From the NCBI GenBank assembly GCA_964626565.1, contig CAZVFX010000006.1:1-64000 (forward strand): a stretch of 64,000 nucleotides of DNA, in the 5' to 3' direction. Each line of letters begins with the position of its first letter. The first letter of the stretch is position 1. Position numbers and translations under genes: made by a program. Shown here in pieces: positions 34,056 to 43,446 of this stretch. The notes beneath the pieces are model-generated. The model was not told the origin of the DNA, ran no database searches, and saw nothing but the letters and a program-made list of their open reading frames with translations. The DNA comes from CAZVFX01 sp964626565 (lineage in GTDB: Bacteria; Myxococcota_A; UBA9042; CAIXZC01).

Positions 34056-34417
34056 TTCGACGACAGGGGCAAAAAAGTTTGGGGCAAGTGCAGATTTTTT
34101 GGCCACATCCGATCCAAAACCCCGATAAAGAAGGGTGAAGGTCAATTGGCCTACACGCGGGGACCGCGGGCCCCGCCTGGCCTGGCAGTTGGCTCGTTCT
34201 TTGAACTGGCATGGGGGTTATGGACGTTCGGCCGTGGGCGCCTGGTTCCAATGGTGGGTCAGCCGGCCCTAAATATGCACCCGGGAACCGCCTTCGCACC
34301 ACAAGCCGCCGACAAATCTCTATTCCAAAAAGGAGGAAGCAAAGGAAGCACCCCACCCAAACATAAACCGCCTCATCCCCCCAACCTCAAACGGAGAAGT
34401 CTGCCCTTTCCACCCGC

Positions 34418-34520
34418 CAGACCAGAGCCGTGAGGATGTTGCGTACCGAGCGCTGGCTGGATGTTCCGTCAGACCAGAGCCGTGAGGATGTTGCGTACCG
34501 AGCGCTGGCTGGATGTTCCG
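34418..34520. repeat. 52-bp tandem duplication with a degenerate third copy
   Basis: The block starting cagaccagagccgtgagg and ending ctggatgttccg lies at 34418-34468 and again at 34470-34520 with a 52-bp period. A third, strongly diverged copy starts at about 34521. 52 is not a multiple of 3, so it cannot be an in-frame protein repeat. Confidence 0.85.
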
Positions 34521-34625
34521 CTAGACCGGAGCCTTGAAGATGATGAGTGCTGGTTTCCGGAAAAAGGAACAGTGAATGTCTGTCGTCATTCGGTTTTGTG
34601 GCTGCTGCTTATGCAAACATCAGGG

Positions 34626-35432
34626 CTAGGGCATATCAGGATTTTCGCCGCAGGTTTCAAACGGTTTGGTGCACACCAGCGCGGTGCCGGTGAAAGAGCC
34701 GTAATGATCCACGTAGCAGCGGATTTCCTTGAAGTAGTCCTTGTTGCGGAGTCCTTCCTCGGTCATTTTCTGGCTGCAGTGGAATGCGCAGCAGGGCTGA
34801 GAAATGTTGGCGGGCAGCACTTTGCAGGCATCGAGGAATTCACAGTAACCGATGCACAGGAACCGTTCTTCAGGAAAGGCGTTGAACAGGTCCTCCCAGT
34901 TTTCGCAAGTGTCCGGGTCTACAGGTTCATGGCCCTGTGCAGAGGGTGAGATGCAGACCTTGTCGGGAATAGCGGGATAAAGCGGATTGCCTTTCCAATG
35001 CGGCTGAATGCACTCCTCCCACGGCGCTCCGAGTTTGGCGCAATCCAAAGGTTCGTTGCAGTAGGGGGCGCAGAATCGATTCGGGGGTACCAGGAAATCG
35101 GATGGAAACTCTACGCACAGGGAAGTGAAGAGTGATTCCCCTTGCTCGGGCTCGCACGGGCTGCCCGGCTGAGTGTCACCGCATTTGGCGGTGCAGAATC
35201 TGAACGGCGCATATTCGGTCAGTGCGCAAATGCCTCCCAGGCATTCGCACTCGTCGTCGCACGGCTGCCCGACCCCTTTGAACCGCTCGCAAACCGGCCC
35301 GGTTTCGGCGCCGACGTCTTCGGGTGACACCTGGTCCGCAGGCCCGGCGGAGTCTGCTGGACTGCTCGTGGAGGAGCAGCCCGGTGCGCCCGACAGTAGC
35401 AAGACCAGAGCGAAGGAGAAGAGGCGGGTCAT
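34626..35432 (-). CDS. Cys-rich lipoprotein, unknown function
   Basis: 268 residues: signal with lipobox SGAPGC at about 16-20, a Ser/Asp/Pro linker, then a Cys-rich domain (more than 20 Cys) starting CDDECECLGGICAL. It resembles the Cys repeats of other lipoproteins in the window. The C-terminal half has further Cys pairs (CENWEDLFNAF, CIGYCEFLDAC, QPCCAFHC). ATG 35432 follows AGGTGA, 5 nt away. It lies 8 bp after the propeller protein gene and shares its promoter. Likely a surface protein stabilised by disulfides. Confidence 0.75.
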   Translation of the reverse strand: MTRLFSFALVLLLSGAPGCSSTSSPADSAGPADQVSPEDVGAETGPVCERFKGVGQPCDDECECLGGICALTEYAPFRFCTAKCGDTQPGSPCEPEQGESLFTSLCVEFPSDFLVPPNRFCAPYCNEPLDCAKLGAPWEECIQPHWKGNPLYPAIPDKVCISPSAQGHEPVDPDTCENWEDLFNAFPEERFLCIGYCEFLDACKVLPANISQPCCAFHCSQKMTEEGLRNKDYFKEIRCYVDHYGSFTGTALVCTKPFETCGENPDMP

Positions 35433-35440
35433 GAGTTCAC

Positions 35441-37756
35441 CTAGCGACACTTGAAGAAGGTGGTGGATACCGGTGAAACTGAGAAGGGTGCGGGTCTCCA
35501 GACGGCCCTGCCTTTCCGGCAGCCGGAGTTGCATTTTCGAGCGCTCTTGGCACAAGCCGAACTGTCCACGCATGCGAACGGGCACGTGCGTTCCGCAAGG
35601 TCGCATGCGCGCTCGCACAGGTCCGTGTCGGTCTGCTTCATCAGCTTGCGAGCTGCCGAGTCGAAGCGGTTCTTCAGGGCCTTGAGGAGCTTGGGGAGTT
35701 TCATCGCCTGGAGATCTTCGGGCAGCAGGTAGATGCCTGCGGCATCGAGCCACGGGTCGAAGTTGCTGCCGTACAGCTCTGCTGCGGTGTCGTTGATACT
35801 CATCTCCCGAAGCAGGTCGGCCGCCATGGCAAAGTCGCCTTCCTTGCGCGCCTGGTCCGCGAGGTCCAGTCCCATTTTGATTTCATCAACCTGGTATTTC
35901 AGTCGATAGGGATGGCTTGCCAACAGGGGGGTCAGGGATTCGACGTCGTGGAGTTGATCCATAACGCCTAGCGCCGGACTTTCGTGAGCGCTGCCGAACA
36001 GGGTGCCCGCCAGCAGTACAGCCAGATCGACAAAGTCGGGGGCCTGGCTGGTCTCCACCTTAGCGGACCGGGCCGCGAGCAGTGCCAGGGTGTCCATAAG
36101 GAAATCGAGTCGGGCCGGTCCTGACGATCTTGTCAGGGCGACCTGGACTGCGAATCGGCTGAGCATGGGAAACATGAATCGGAACTCGGCCGGGTTCCAG
36201 TTCCGGCCATCGGCAATTATGGTCTTTGCCGTATCGATGGCGCCGGGCAGGTCTTTCTGCCGCAGCTTCAGTTCCGCCTGAAGCCAATCGAAGCGTGTCA
36301 TTTCACGGAACGCTGCGCCCGCGTCGGGAAGGGTGCGCCGGAAGGGGGCCAGTGACGCGTATTGCTCCCGGGCGGCCATTTCGTTGCCGCTGTCCAGGAG
36401 AGCAGTGAGTTCCTTTACACGCTCAGTGGCGGAAGTGCGTGAGAACATGGTTACCTGATTTCCCACGAGGGTGACGAAGTTGCCGGCGTTTTCGGAGAAA
36501 TACATTCCCCCCTGGCCGGGTGTAGGCGGGCTGTCGAAGACGCCCAGATAGGCGATGCGGGCTGCTGCGGTGTCGATGACGACGAATTGCTTCGACTTTG
36601 CGCCGATGAGGAACAGGTCGTCTTTGAGCAGGGTTGCTTTGGGCTCGCGGAATGGGACGGGAAAATCGAACAGCGTATCCCCGGTGGCCAGATCGAGGCC
36701 GACTGCGCGGAACCCGCCTCTAGCATCGCCGGCCAGGAGAGCCAGGGTGGATTCCACCTGTCCCAGAATCTTGCCGCCGGGCCACTTGTTCTGCCAGGCT
36801 ACCTTCCCGGTGGTTACGTCGATGCCCCATAAGACGAGTTTGCCTGCGCTCTTCTGCCAGGGGACAAACCGGGCCGCGGTGGTGGAGATGACGAACCCCA
36901 TGTCCTGCCCGGCCCCTGCCTCCTTGATGTTGAACTTACCCTTCAGGGAACCGTCTGCGGTGGCAAAAACGTACAGCTTCTTCTGGCCGCCAAGAACACC
37001 GGTGACGTACACGTGACTCTCGCTGAACCAGGACTCCATGGGTTGAAACCCGCGGGCCGGGGACGGTGTATTGTACAAGGTGCGCCGGCTCTTGAAATCG
37101 ACCCGGCTGACCAGCGACGTCTCGGAGTTGCACACCAGGACCACGGAATCGGCTACGATGCCCGCGGTGGAGATGCCACAGGTAGTGACCCACGACGGCC
37201 ATATCTCCTTGCCGTCTGCGATCCCCACCAACTGGATCATGTTGTAGACCTGGCCGAAGCCTCCGACCAGGAATCGGTCATCGGTTACGGCCAGGGCGTC
37301 GGCGTTGCACTGGGCCGGGCCGAAGCAGTTGAGAGGGAAGTCCCAGATCCGCTTGCCGCGGCCGGTTTCGAGCATCTGGACATGCTCGCCGATGACGAGC
37401 AGCCGGTCCTCGAGTTCGATGACCCTTCTCACCGCCTTCAGCTCACCACCTTCCCACCTGACCAGGGAGGTCTGGGGATCGATGCCCACGACTCGCTGAC
37501 CGTTGGAGTAGAGCACCTGTTGGCCGTTGAAGCCGGCAAACGGGGCTGCGTAGCCGTCAGTGGAGCAACTGAATGACGGTTTGAGAATGAAGCTACTGGC
37601 CGCAGTCTCCGCCCCCTCGGCAATCTCGGCGGGCTGGGCCATTGCTGTCTGAGGGAGAGTTACGGCCAGAGTCGCCAATAGAGTGAGAAGATAGAGCCGG
37701 TGGAAAGGCCTGCCTGCCGGTGGTCCTGCGGCTAGCGGAGATGCTACCTGCAACAT
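35441..37756 (-). CDS. Secreted PQQ-type beta-propeller protein with helical and Cys-rich C-terminus
   Basis: 771 residues. Signal-like segment near 20-45 (LYLLTLLATLAVTLPQTAMA), then a PQQ/WD-type beta-propeller (about 60-430) with blade phrases such as VVGIDPQTSLVRWEGGEL, LVGIADGKEIWPSWVTT and GIDVTTGKVAWQNKWPGG. A helical region (about 440-700) follows, then a short Cys cluster (CERACDLAERTCPFACVDSSAC). No PQQ-dehydrogenase active site is evident, so a scaffold or sensor role is more likely. ATG 37756 is chosen because GGAGG sits 10 nt upstream; two nearer in-frame ATGs sit too close to the site. Upstream of the Cys-rich lipoprotein in the same unit. Confidence 0.75.
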   Translation of the reverse strand: MLQVASPLAAGPPAGRPFHRLYLLTLLATLAVTLPQTAMAQPAEIAEGAETAASSFILKPSFSCSTDGYAAPFAGFNGQQVLYSNGQRVVGIDPQTSLVRWEGGELKAVRRVIELEDRLLVIGEHVQMLETGRGKRIWDFPLNCFGPAQCNADALAVTDDRFLVGGFGQVYNMIQLVGIADGKEIWPSWVTTCGISTAGIVADSVVLVCNSETSLVSRVDFKSRRTLYNTPSPARGFQPMESWFSESHVYVTGVLGGQKKLYVFATADGSLKGKFNIKEAGAGQDMGFVISTTAARFVPWQKSAGKLVLWGIDVTTGKVAWQNKWPGGKILGQVESTLALLAGDARGGFRAVGLDLATGDTLFDFPVPFREPKATLLKDDLFLIGAKSKQFVVIDTAAARIAYLGVFDSPPTPGQGGMYFSENAGNFVTLVGNQVTMFSRTSATERVKELTALLDSGNEMAAREQYASLAPFRRTLPDAGAAFREMTRFDWLQAELKLRQKDLPGAIDTAKTIIADGRNWNPAEFRFMFPMLSRFAVQVALTRSSGPARLDFLMDTLALLAARSAKVETSQAPDFVDLAVLLAGTLFGSAHESPALGVMDQLHDVESLTPLLASHPYRLKYQVDEIKMGLDLADQARKEGDFAMAADLLREMSINDTAAELYGSNFDPWLDAAGIYLLPEDLQAMKLPKLLKALKNRFDSAARKLMKQTDTDLCERACDLAERTCPFACVDSSACAKSARKCNSGCRKGRAVWRPAPFSVSPVSTTFFKCR

Positions 37757-37825
37757 TACGAACATTCCTCCCATCGAGGGGCTCCCGCTTGAGGCGAGGG
37801 CGCAGAGTCGAGGCGCATTGAGGCG

Positions 37826-37854
37826 AGTGTACAGAAAGTTGCCCGGTCGCACAA
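37826..37854 (-). promoter_or_regulatory. Sigma-70-type promoter of the propeller/lipoprotein operon
   Basis: Minus strand TTGTGC (37854-37849), 17 bp, TACACT (37831-37826), about 70 bp before the chosen ATG. Confidence 0.5.
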
Positions 37855-37955
37855 GTGGGTTTACCGTAGAATCTGTGAAGTAATAGGGATCCATGTGCGC
37901 ACCTGCGAGAGGGTTTGTACCGCGGCCGCGTGCCAGGATTGACAGCGGAGAGGAC

Positions 37956-39164
37956 ATGGACATTCTGCAGCTCATCGAGAACAACCTGGGCAGCGACGTG
38001 ACCAAGAGGCTGGTTCCGGGCAAGATTCTGGCGGTTGACGATGACGAGGGTAACCTGGTGGTGCTGGAGGACCTTCTCATCGACGACTACGAGGTGGTCA
38101 CCACCACCTCTCCTCACGAGGCGATGAAGCTGGTCGACTCCACCGAATTCGACATGGTCATCTCTGATCAGCGTATGCCCGGGATCACCGGGGTCGAGTT
38201 GCTGAGCCGGGTGCGGGAGACCCACCCCGACACCGTGCGAATGATCATCTCGGCGTACAGTGACGCCAAGGCGATTCTGCAGGCGATCAATGAGGGGCAG
38301 GTCTATCGCTTTATCTTGAAGCCGTGGGACCCCGAGGAGGTCGATACGGTGGTGAAGCAGGGACTGGAGCACCGGCTACACGTGCTGGCGATCAAGACCC
38401 TGGTAACCGAGCTTGCCGGCAAGAATGTGCGTCTTGAAGAGGCGTTGGAGCAGCTTCACCTCACCCAGGAGAAATTGCTCCATTCCGCCAAGCTGGCGAC
38501 GGTGGGGCAACTGACCGCAAGCATTGTGCACGAGTTGAAGAACCACATCACCGGTGTCCGGCTGCTCACGGAAATCGTGGACGAGGCCCAGGTGCCGGAG
38601 GAGCTGGCCGACTATGCCCGGATGGGGCACGACTCAGCCAAGGCGCTATTTGACATGATCAACGGGATCAACTCCTTTGCCAGGAAGGACGCTTGGAAGC
38701 TGAAGCGGGGCAGGACAACGGTGCAGGAGCTGCTGGACGATACGCTGAGTATTGTGAAGACCGATGCCAGGACGCGGATGCGGGAGTTGACGCTTGGGGC
38801 CAGCGAAGGCGTGCCCGCACTGGTGCTGGACTCGGACAAGATGCGCCAGGTGCTGGTGAACCTGGTGCGCAACGCCCTGGATGCCACCGACCAGGACGGG
38901 CGGGTGGAGCTGTCCGCGTTTGCGCTCAACGAGAGCACTGTCGCGTTCAAGGTGGCTGACAACGGGTCCGGGATTACGCCGGAGCAATTGGAGAGCATTT
39001 GTGACCCGTTCTTCACCACCAAAGATAACGGGCTGGGGCTGGGGCTGGAAATATGCCGGCAGATTGTGGAGGCCCATGGCGGGCAGCTCAAGATAGATTC
39101 AACCGTGGGGCAGGGTACCGATGTAGTTGTTGCCCTGCCGGTGCGGCCGGAATTTGTTGACTAA
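37956..39164 (+). CDS. Receiver-histidine kinase (PhcR-like response regulator with kinase output)
   Basis: 402 residues, cytosolic. Receiver domain (about 23-140) with acidic pocket VDDDE, phosphorylated Asp71 in MVISDQRMPG, and FILKPWDP. A helical linker leads to a HisKA domain with His192 (SIVHELKNH) and an ATPase domain (RNALDAT, DNGSGI, FFTTKDNGLGLGLEI). A receiver at the N-terminus and a kinase as output is the PhcR arrangement of Ralstonia. The next two genes encode a PhcB-like methyltransferase and a membrane kinase, making the same functional trio. ATG 37956 has GGAGAGG upstream. It probably takes phosphate from the membrane kinase and passes signal on through its own kinase part. 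Confidence 0.88.
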   Translation: MDILQLIENNLGSDVTKRLVPGKILAVDDDEGNLVVLEDLLIDDYEVVTTTSPHEAMKLVDSTEFDMVISDQRMPGITGVELLSRVRETHPDTVRMIISAYSDAKAILQAINEGQVYRFILKPWDPEEVDTVVKQGLEHRLHVLAIKTLVTELAGKNVRLEEALEQLHLTQEKLLHSAKLATVGQLTASIVHELKNHITGVRLLTEIVDEAQVPEELADYARMGHDSAKALFDMINGINSFARKDAWKLKRGRTTVQELLDDTLSIVKTDARTRMRELTLGASEGVPALVLDSDKMRQVLVNLVRNALDATDQDGRVELSAFALNESTVAFKVADNGSGITPEQLESICDPFFTTKDNGLGLGLEICRQIVEAHGGQLKIDSTVGQGTDVVVALPVRPEFVD

Positions 39165-39202
39165 CGTGTCGGGTAAGGCCCGGCAGTGACGTGAGGTGAC
39201 TT

Positions 39203-40762
39203 ATGAGCGATAATGGCTTTCCCCGGACCTTCGAACTGATCGATGCCCACTCCTTGAACAGGGACGCGCAGAATTACGAGTTCCTCAAGGGCGGGAGAGG
39301 ACGAGAGATCTTCTTCCGACAGCAGCGCTATCGGGTTTCGGAGATGCTGAAGGACGTCAAGCACCTGAATCCCCGGGTGATCAGCGAGCATTTCGAGGGG
39401 GACCTCGTGGACATCGCGATCACAGGGGTGTCATGCCGCTGCGCAGGTCAGGCTCCGGTGAAGCCGGGTGACGAGCTGCCCAAAGTGTGGGTGATGATCG
39501 GCGATTCCACCTACTACGCCGGCCGGGCTCGTATCGTCCATGCCAGCCACCAGGAAGAGGCGCTGGGTAAGCCTGAACACACCCTGGTGGGGCTGTTCCT
39601 CATGGACGAGGTGATGGACATCGACCGCATTTTCCGTCTGCGCACCGAGGCCCAGACGGAAAACCACATGAAGAGCTCGAAAGTGTTGCTGAGCCGGGAA
39701 GATATCGTCCCCGAGTACAAACGTCTGGTGGCCGACTTCCTCTTCCTGCTTACCCGGTATCGCTCACTGCTCATGAGGCAGGAGGAACTGCTGGAAAGCA
39801 GCGCGCCGGAAGCGCGGGCGGAAATTGAAAAGGAACTGTTGCACACGGTCTGGGACAGCTTCTGCCCGCTGGCGAAAGAGCTGCAGCAGCGCATGGAAGA
39901 CGTGGTCAATCCCAACATCTACGATCCGGATTTCAGAGACCTGTACCGCGCCTATACGCTGAGTCTTATCACCCCGCATCTGGCGGCCGGCCCCAACTGG
40001 TGGCGGGCGTGGGTCAAGCCGTTGGGTTACCCCGGGGACTACCTGCTCATGAACCAGTTCTACGCCCGAGAATGGGAAGGCGACAACCTGTTTGCCAAAC
40101 TTGCCCATCGGTACGGTAGTGAGCAGATGATGGTCAAGGCGGTATGCAGCCGAATGGATTTCCTACGCGACGCAGTCTTTCGCATCGTTGAGGAGCAAGC
40201 AGGTCAGGGGGAAGGGCCCATAAGGATCTTGTGTCTCGGTTCCGGCCCGGTGAGGGAGATTATTGAATTCGCCAAGGCATACGACGGAGACAGGCGAGTT
40301 GAGTTTACCCTTCTGGATCAAGACAACTCGGCGTTGTCGTTCGCCAATCGGAAGTTGTCTCCCCTGGTCGTCAAGTCGGAGGAGCGGGTGCACGTGCGCT
40401 ACCTGTACCTGGCTTTCCGGCAGTTGTTTGGTGACGACGAGTTGTTCCAATCGACTCTATCGTCCAACCTGGTCTATTCCGCGGGCCTGTTCGACTATCT
40501 TTCCACCGGCAAAGCGAAGCTGCTGGTATCCAAGCTGTGGAGCAAGCTGCCGAGGGGCGGGAAGCTCCTTGTCGGCAACTTCGCGGGTCCGCCGGAGCAC
40601 GCCTGGGCGCCCTCCCTGGTCCTTGATTGGGACCTTCGCTATCGAACCCGCGAGGAAATGGAAGACCTGGGCAGTGAGCTGGATGACGCTAGTTCGGTTG
40701 AAGTGGTCACCGAGGAGCTCGGTCTACAGTTCTTCATCGAGGCCACCAAGCGGGCGGAATGA
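39203..40762 (+). CDS. PilZ-like/SAM methyltransferase (PhcB-like signal synthase candidate)
   Basis: 519 residues. The N-terminal 140 resemble a divergent PilZ fold (VDIAITGVSC, VGLFLMDE), followed by a helical domain (about 160-260). The conserved block WWRAWVKPLGYPGDYLLMNQFY matches the family annotated as EF 3-hydroxypalmitic acid methyl ester biosynthesis proteins. The C-terminal Rossmann methyltransferase has motif I ILCLGSGPVRE, acidic FTLLDQDN and NLVYSAGLFDYL. In Ralstonia the related PhcB makes the quorum signal 3-OH PAME/MAME. By analogy this enzyme may methylate a fatty acid; the substrate is not proven. The next gene overlaps it by ATGA. Confidence 0.82.
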   Translation: MSDNGFPRTFELIDAHSLNRDAQNYEFLKGGRGREIFFRQQRYRVSEMLKDVKHLNPRVISEHFEGDLVDIAITGVSCRCAGQAPVKPGDELPKVWVMIGDSTYYAGRARIVHASHQEEALGKPEHTLVGLFLMDEVMDIDRIFRLRTEAQTENHMKSSKVLLSREDIVPEYKRLVADFLFLLTRYRSLLMRQEELLESSAPEARAEIEKELLHTVWDSFCPLAKELQQRMEDVVNPNIYDPDFRDLYRAYTLSLITPHLAAGPNWWRAWVKPLGYPGDYLLMNQFYAREWEGDNLFAKLAHRYGSEQMMVKAVCSRMDFLRDAVFRIVEEQAGQGEGPIRILCLGSGPVREIIEFAKAYDGDRRVEFTLLDQDNSALSFANRKLSPLVVKSEERVHVRYLYLAFRQLFGDDELFQSTLSSNLVYSAGLFDYLSTGKAKLLVSKLWSKLPRGGKLLVGNFAGPPEHAWAPSLVLDWDLRYRTREEMEDLGSELDDASSVEVVTEELGLQFFIEATKRAE

Positions 40763-43446
40763 CACGGAAGATAACCACCCGGTACGGCAACGAAGGGGAC
40801 GCGACCGCGGAATACCACGATCGCATTGCCCGGCTGAATCTGCGAGGCGCCAAAGTCGCGGCAATTCTGGCGGTAACCCTGGTGCCGCTGTTTTCGGTGC
40901 TCGACTACTTCGTGCTCACCGAGCTGTTTGCGCCCCTGTTGGTGTTCCGTGTGGCGGTGGGGCTCTACTGTATCCTGGTGCTGTATCTCATCACCCGGCC
41001 CAATGCGACCCGGTTCGCCTATTTCTACTCGGCTTCGGAAGTGGTGGTGGTGGCTCTGGCCATCGCGACCATGGTCCATCTCCACGACGCCTTACGTCCC
41101 GAGCAGTCGCCTTCCCACTACTACGCCGGAATCATCCTGGTGGTGGTTGCGGCTGGCCAGTTGTTCCGGTGGACTCTGCGCCAGGCGGTGACCACTTTCA
41201 CGATCATCTACATGGGGTACCTGGTTCCGACTCTCATTCTGCAACCGCCCACGGACAAGATCCTCTACCTGTCCAACAACTTCTTCCTGCTTTCGACGAT
41301 GATCATCGCAGTAGTAGCCCACTACTTCGGCTACAACCTGCAGTTGAGAGAGTTTCTGGCGTCCTTTGATTTGGAAGCGGCCAACAGGCAACTGGAAGAC
41401 GCCAACACCAGGCTCACGGAGATGGACAAGTTCAAGTCCCAGTTCTTCTCCAACATCACCCACGAGTTGCGCACGCCACTCACCCTGATCCTCGCTCCCA
41501 CCGAGGCGATCATCAACGGCGAGATGGGCAAATTCGACCCCAACCAGCAGGAGTATTTCAAGCGCATCTTCCAGAACGGCTTGAAGCTCATGAAGCTTAT
41601 CAACGACCTTCTCGACCTGTCGAAACTGGAGGACTCGAAGCTTCGCCTGCGCGTGCACGAAATGGACGTAAAGGAATTCGTGCGGGAGCTCGCATCAAAC
41701 ATTCAGCCTCTCGCTGAGCGTAAACAGGTTGAGTTGACCTTCACCGAAACCGGTGCGGACCCCGTTGTCTGGGGCGACCCCGATCGGCTCGAACGGGTGA
41801 TCATCAACCTTCTTGCAAACGCGGTGAAGTTCACCGAGGAAGGCGGCACCATCAACGTTCATGTGGAGTCGGGGGACAAGGACGTTCACGTATACGTCAG
41901 GGACACCGGAATCGGCATTCCGGCGGACAAGCTCGACATGATCTTCGACCGTTTCTCGCAGATTGACGGCTCGGCGACGCGGAAGTTCGGCGGGACCGGA
42001 ATCGGCCTGGCGCTGGCCCGGGAGTTGACCGAGTTGCATGGTGGTCGGATATGGGCGGACAGTAAGCTCAAAGAAGGGACCACGATGCACGTTGTGCTGG
42101 AGAAAGGCCGTGACCACTTTCGTCCCGAGGTGCTGGACCGCAGGCAAGGAAGGGACGCCATTCCCGGTGGCCGTCGCCAGGAAGACGGTGCGCTGCCTCA
42201 ATGGAGCAACCAGTTCCGGGAGAAGCGGGAGTACAAGTTCCTGGACGTGGAGCACGCCAGCGACCGGCGCATGGTGCCCCGCCGCTCGGACCCTGTTGCC
42301 GGCGATCGCGCCGCAACGGTGCTGGTGGTCGAAGACAGCCGCGAGATGGCCCAGTTCATCGAGTTGCAGCTCCGCGACCGGTATAAGGTGTTTGTGGCCG
42401 AGAACGGCGTGAAAGGGTGGGAGTTAGTCCAGAAGGCGAAACCGGACCTGATCATCACCGACTACATGATGCCGGAGATGGATGGTCTGGAACTCATCGG
42501 GCTCATTAAGAAGAACCAGGCGTATTCCCACATTCCCGTGATTCTGCTTACCGCCAAGACTGCAGCCTCAGACCGCGTGGCCGGCCGAGAAGCGGGGGCG
42601 GATGCGTATCTCGCCAAACCTTTCAGCACCTCTGAACTGCTGGCCCTGGTCAAGGCCCGGTTGAAGACCAGCGAGGAGCAAGCGGATCGGCTGATGACCC
42701 AGCGCATGGACTCGTTGGAGATAATCGCAGCCCGTCTTGTGCACGAAATCCACAACCCCCTGAATTACATCAAGAACGGCGCCTTCCTCGCACGCAAATC
42801 TTTCAAGAGAATGTTGGGCTTCAAGGGCGAGGAAGACACGCCGGAAAACAGGGCAAAAGCAGGGGCCCGGGTGGAGAAGATGCTGTCTCAAATAGAGGTA
42901 GGCACCGAGCGCATCACCAGTTCCGTGGAACTGCTCCAGGAGTACGCACGCGAAGGCTACTCCCGGGTGTTGCGGCCCTACAGCGTGGATGAAGGCGTGG
43001 AGAGCGTACTCAATGTCGTTGTTTCGGCCGAGGGGACCAATCGGAACGTTCATTTCTCTCCTTGCGGCGCCGGAGAGATAGAGTGTGTGCCTCAGGAGTT
43101 CCACGAGATTGTGAGCAACTTCATTCAGAACGCCATTGACGCCACCAGCGACGGCGGAACGATCCGCGTCGATGCTGTGAACCAGGGTGACGAGGTGGCG
43201 ATTTCAGTGAAGGATGACGGGGAAGGAATAGCCCCTGATGTCCTTGACAAAGTATTCAGCCCGTTCTTTACTACCAAGGACCCCGGCAAGGGTATGGGGA
43301 TGGGATTGACGATTACCTATCGCCTGGTAAGGAAGTATGGGGGCAGAATAGACGTACATTCCGAAGTCGGTGAGGGAACTACTTTCGTGGTCAAGCTGCC
43401 CGTCAGGCAGCAACGGAACCGGCGGAGCCAGAGAGAGGAGGCGTAG
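40759..43446 (+). CDS. Membrane hybrid histidine kinase with two kinase cores (PhcS-like)
   Basis: 895 residues. About six membrane helices (30-195) with almost no external loop, a coiled coil (200-225), HisKA with His235 (NITHELRTP), an ATPase (GIGIPADKL, FGGTGIGLALA), a receiver with Asp568 (LIITDYMMPEMDG), and a second HisKA with His662 (RLVHEIHNPLNY) and second ATPase (DDGEGIAP, FFTTKDPGKGMGMGL). The six-helix input domain without a periplasmic sensor fits a membrane-soluble ligand, as proposed for PhcS sensing of a fatty acid ester. Carrying a full second kinase after the receiver is unusual. Translation is coupled to the methyltransferase gene by ATGA. Confidence 0.88.
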   Translation: MTRKITTRYGNEGDATAEYHDRIARLNLRGAKVAAILAVTLVPLFSVLDYFVLTELFAPLLVFRVAVGLYCILVLYLITRPNATRFAYFYSASEVVVVALAIATMVHLHDALRPEQSPSHYYAGIILVVVAAGQLFRWTLRQAVTTFTIIYMGYLVPTLILQPPTDKILYLSNNFFLLSTMIIAVVAHYFGYNLQLREFLASFDLEAANRQLEDANTRLTEMDKFKSQFFSNITHELRTPLTLILAPTEAIINGEMGKFDPNQQEYFKRIFQNGLKLMKLINDLLDLSKLEDSKLRLRVHEMDVKEFVRELASNIQPLAERKQVELTFTETGADPVVWGDPDRLERVIINLLANAVKFTEEGGTINVHVESGDKDVHVYVRDTGIGIPADKLDMIFDRFSQIDGSATRKFGGTGIGLALARELTELHGGRIWADSKLKEGTTMHVVLEKGRDHFRPEVLDRRQGRDAIPGGRRQEDGALPQWSNQFREKREYKFLDVEHASDRRMVPRRSDPVAGDRAATVLVVEDSREMAQFIELQLRDRYKVFVAENGVKGWELVQKAKPDLIITDYMMPEMDGLELIGLIKKNQAYSHIPVILLTAKTAASDRVAGREAGADAYLAKPFSTSELLALVKARLKTSEEQADRLMTQRMDSLEIIAARLVHEIHNPLNYIKNGAFLARKSFKRMLGFKGEEDTPENRAKAGARVEKMLSQIEVGTERITSSVELLQEYAREGYSRVLRPYSVDEGVESVLNVVVSAEGTNRNVHFSPCGAGEIECVPQEFHEIVSNFIQNAIDATSDGGTIRVDAVNQGDEVAISVKDDGEGIAPDVLDKVFSPFFTTKDPGKGMGMGLTITYRLVRKYGGRIDVHSEVGEGTTFVVKLPVRQQRNRRSQREEA

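Larger units (their letters stand above)
33941..34625. other. Gene-poor 685-bp region with two tandem duplications
   Basis: No open frame here has a ribosome site, homology or normal codon use. Composition drifts: the first 200 bp are T- and G-rich and the stretch 34260-34415 is purine- and C-rich. The region contains a perfect 25-bp tandem pair (34006-34055) and a 52-bp tandem pair (34418-34520) with a decayed third copy to about 34560. It may be a decayed gene or an insertion scar. Confidence 0.6.

Noticed and set aside
33937..34433. Overlapping small open frames on both strands in the gene-poor region
   Set aside because: No family match, no ribosome site and disrupted by repeats; listed as an intergenic region instead.
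34418..34560. Possible CRISPR array
   Set aside because: Units are directly adjacent without spacers and only two are intact.
34461..34949. Plus-strand open frame of 162 codons starting in the 52-bp repeat
   Set aside because: It runs antisense into the Cys-rich lipoprotein and lacks a ribosome site.
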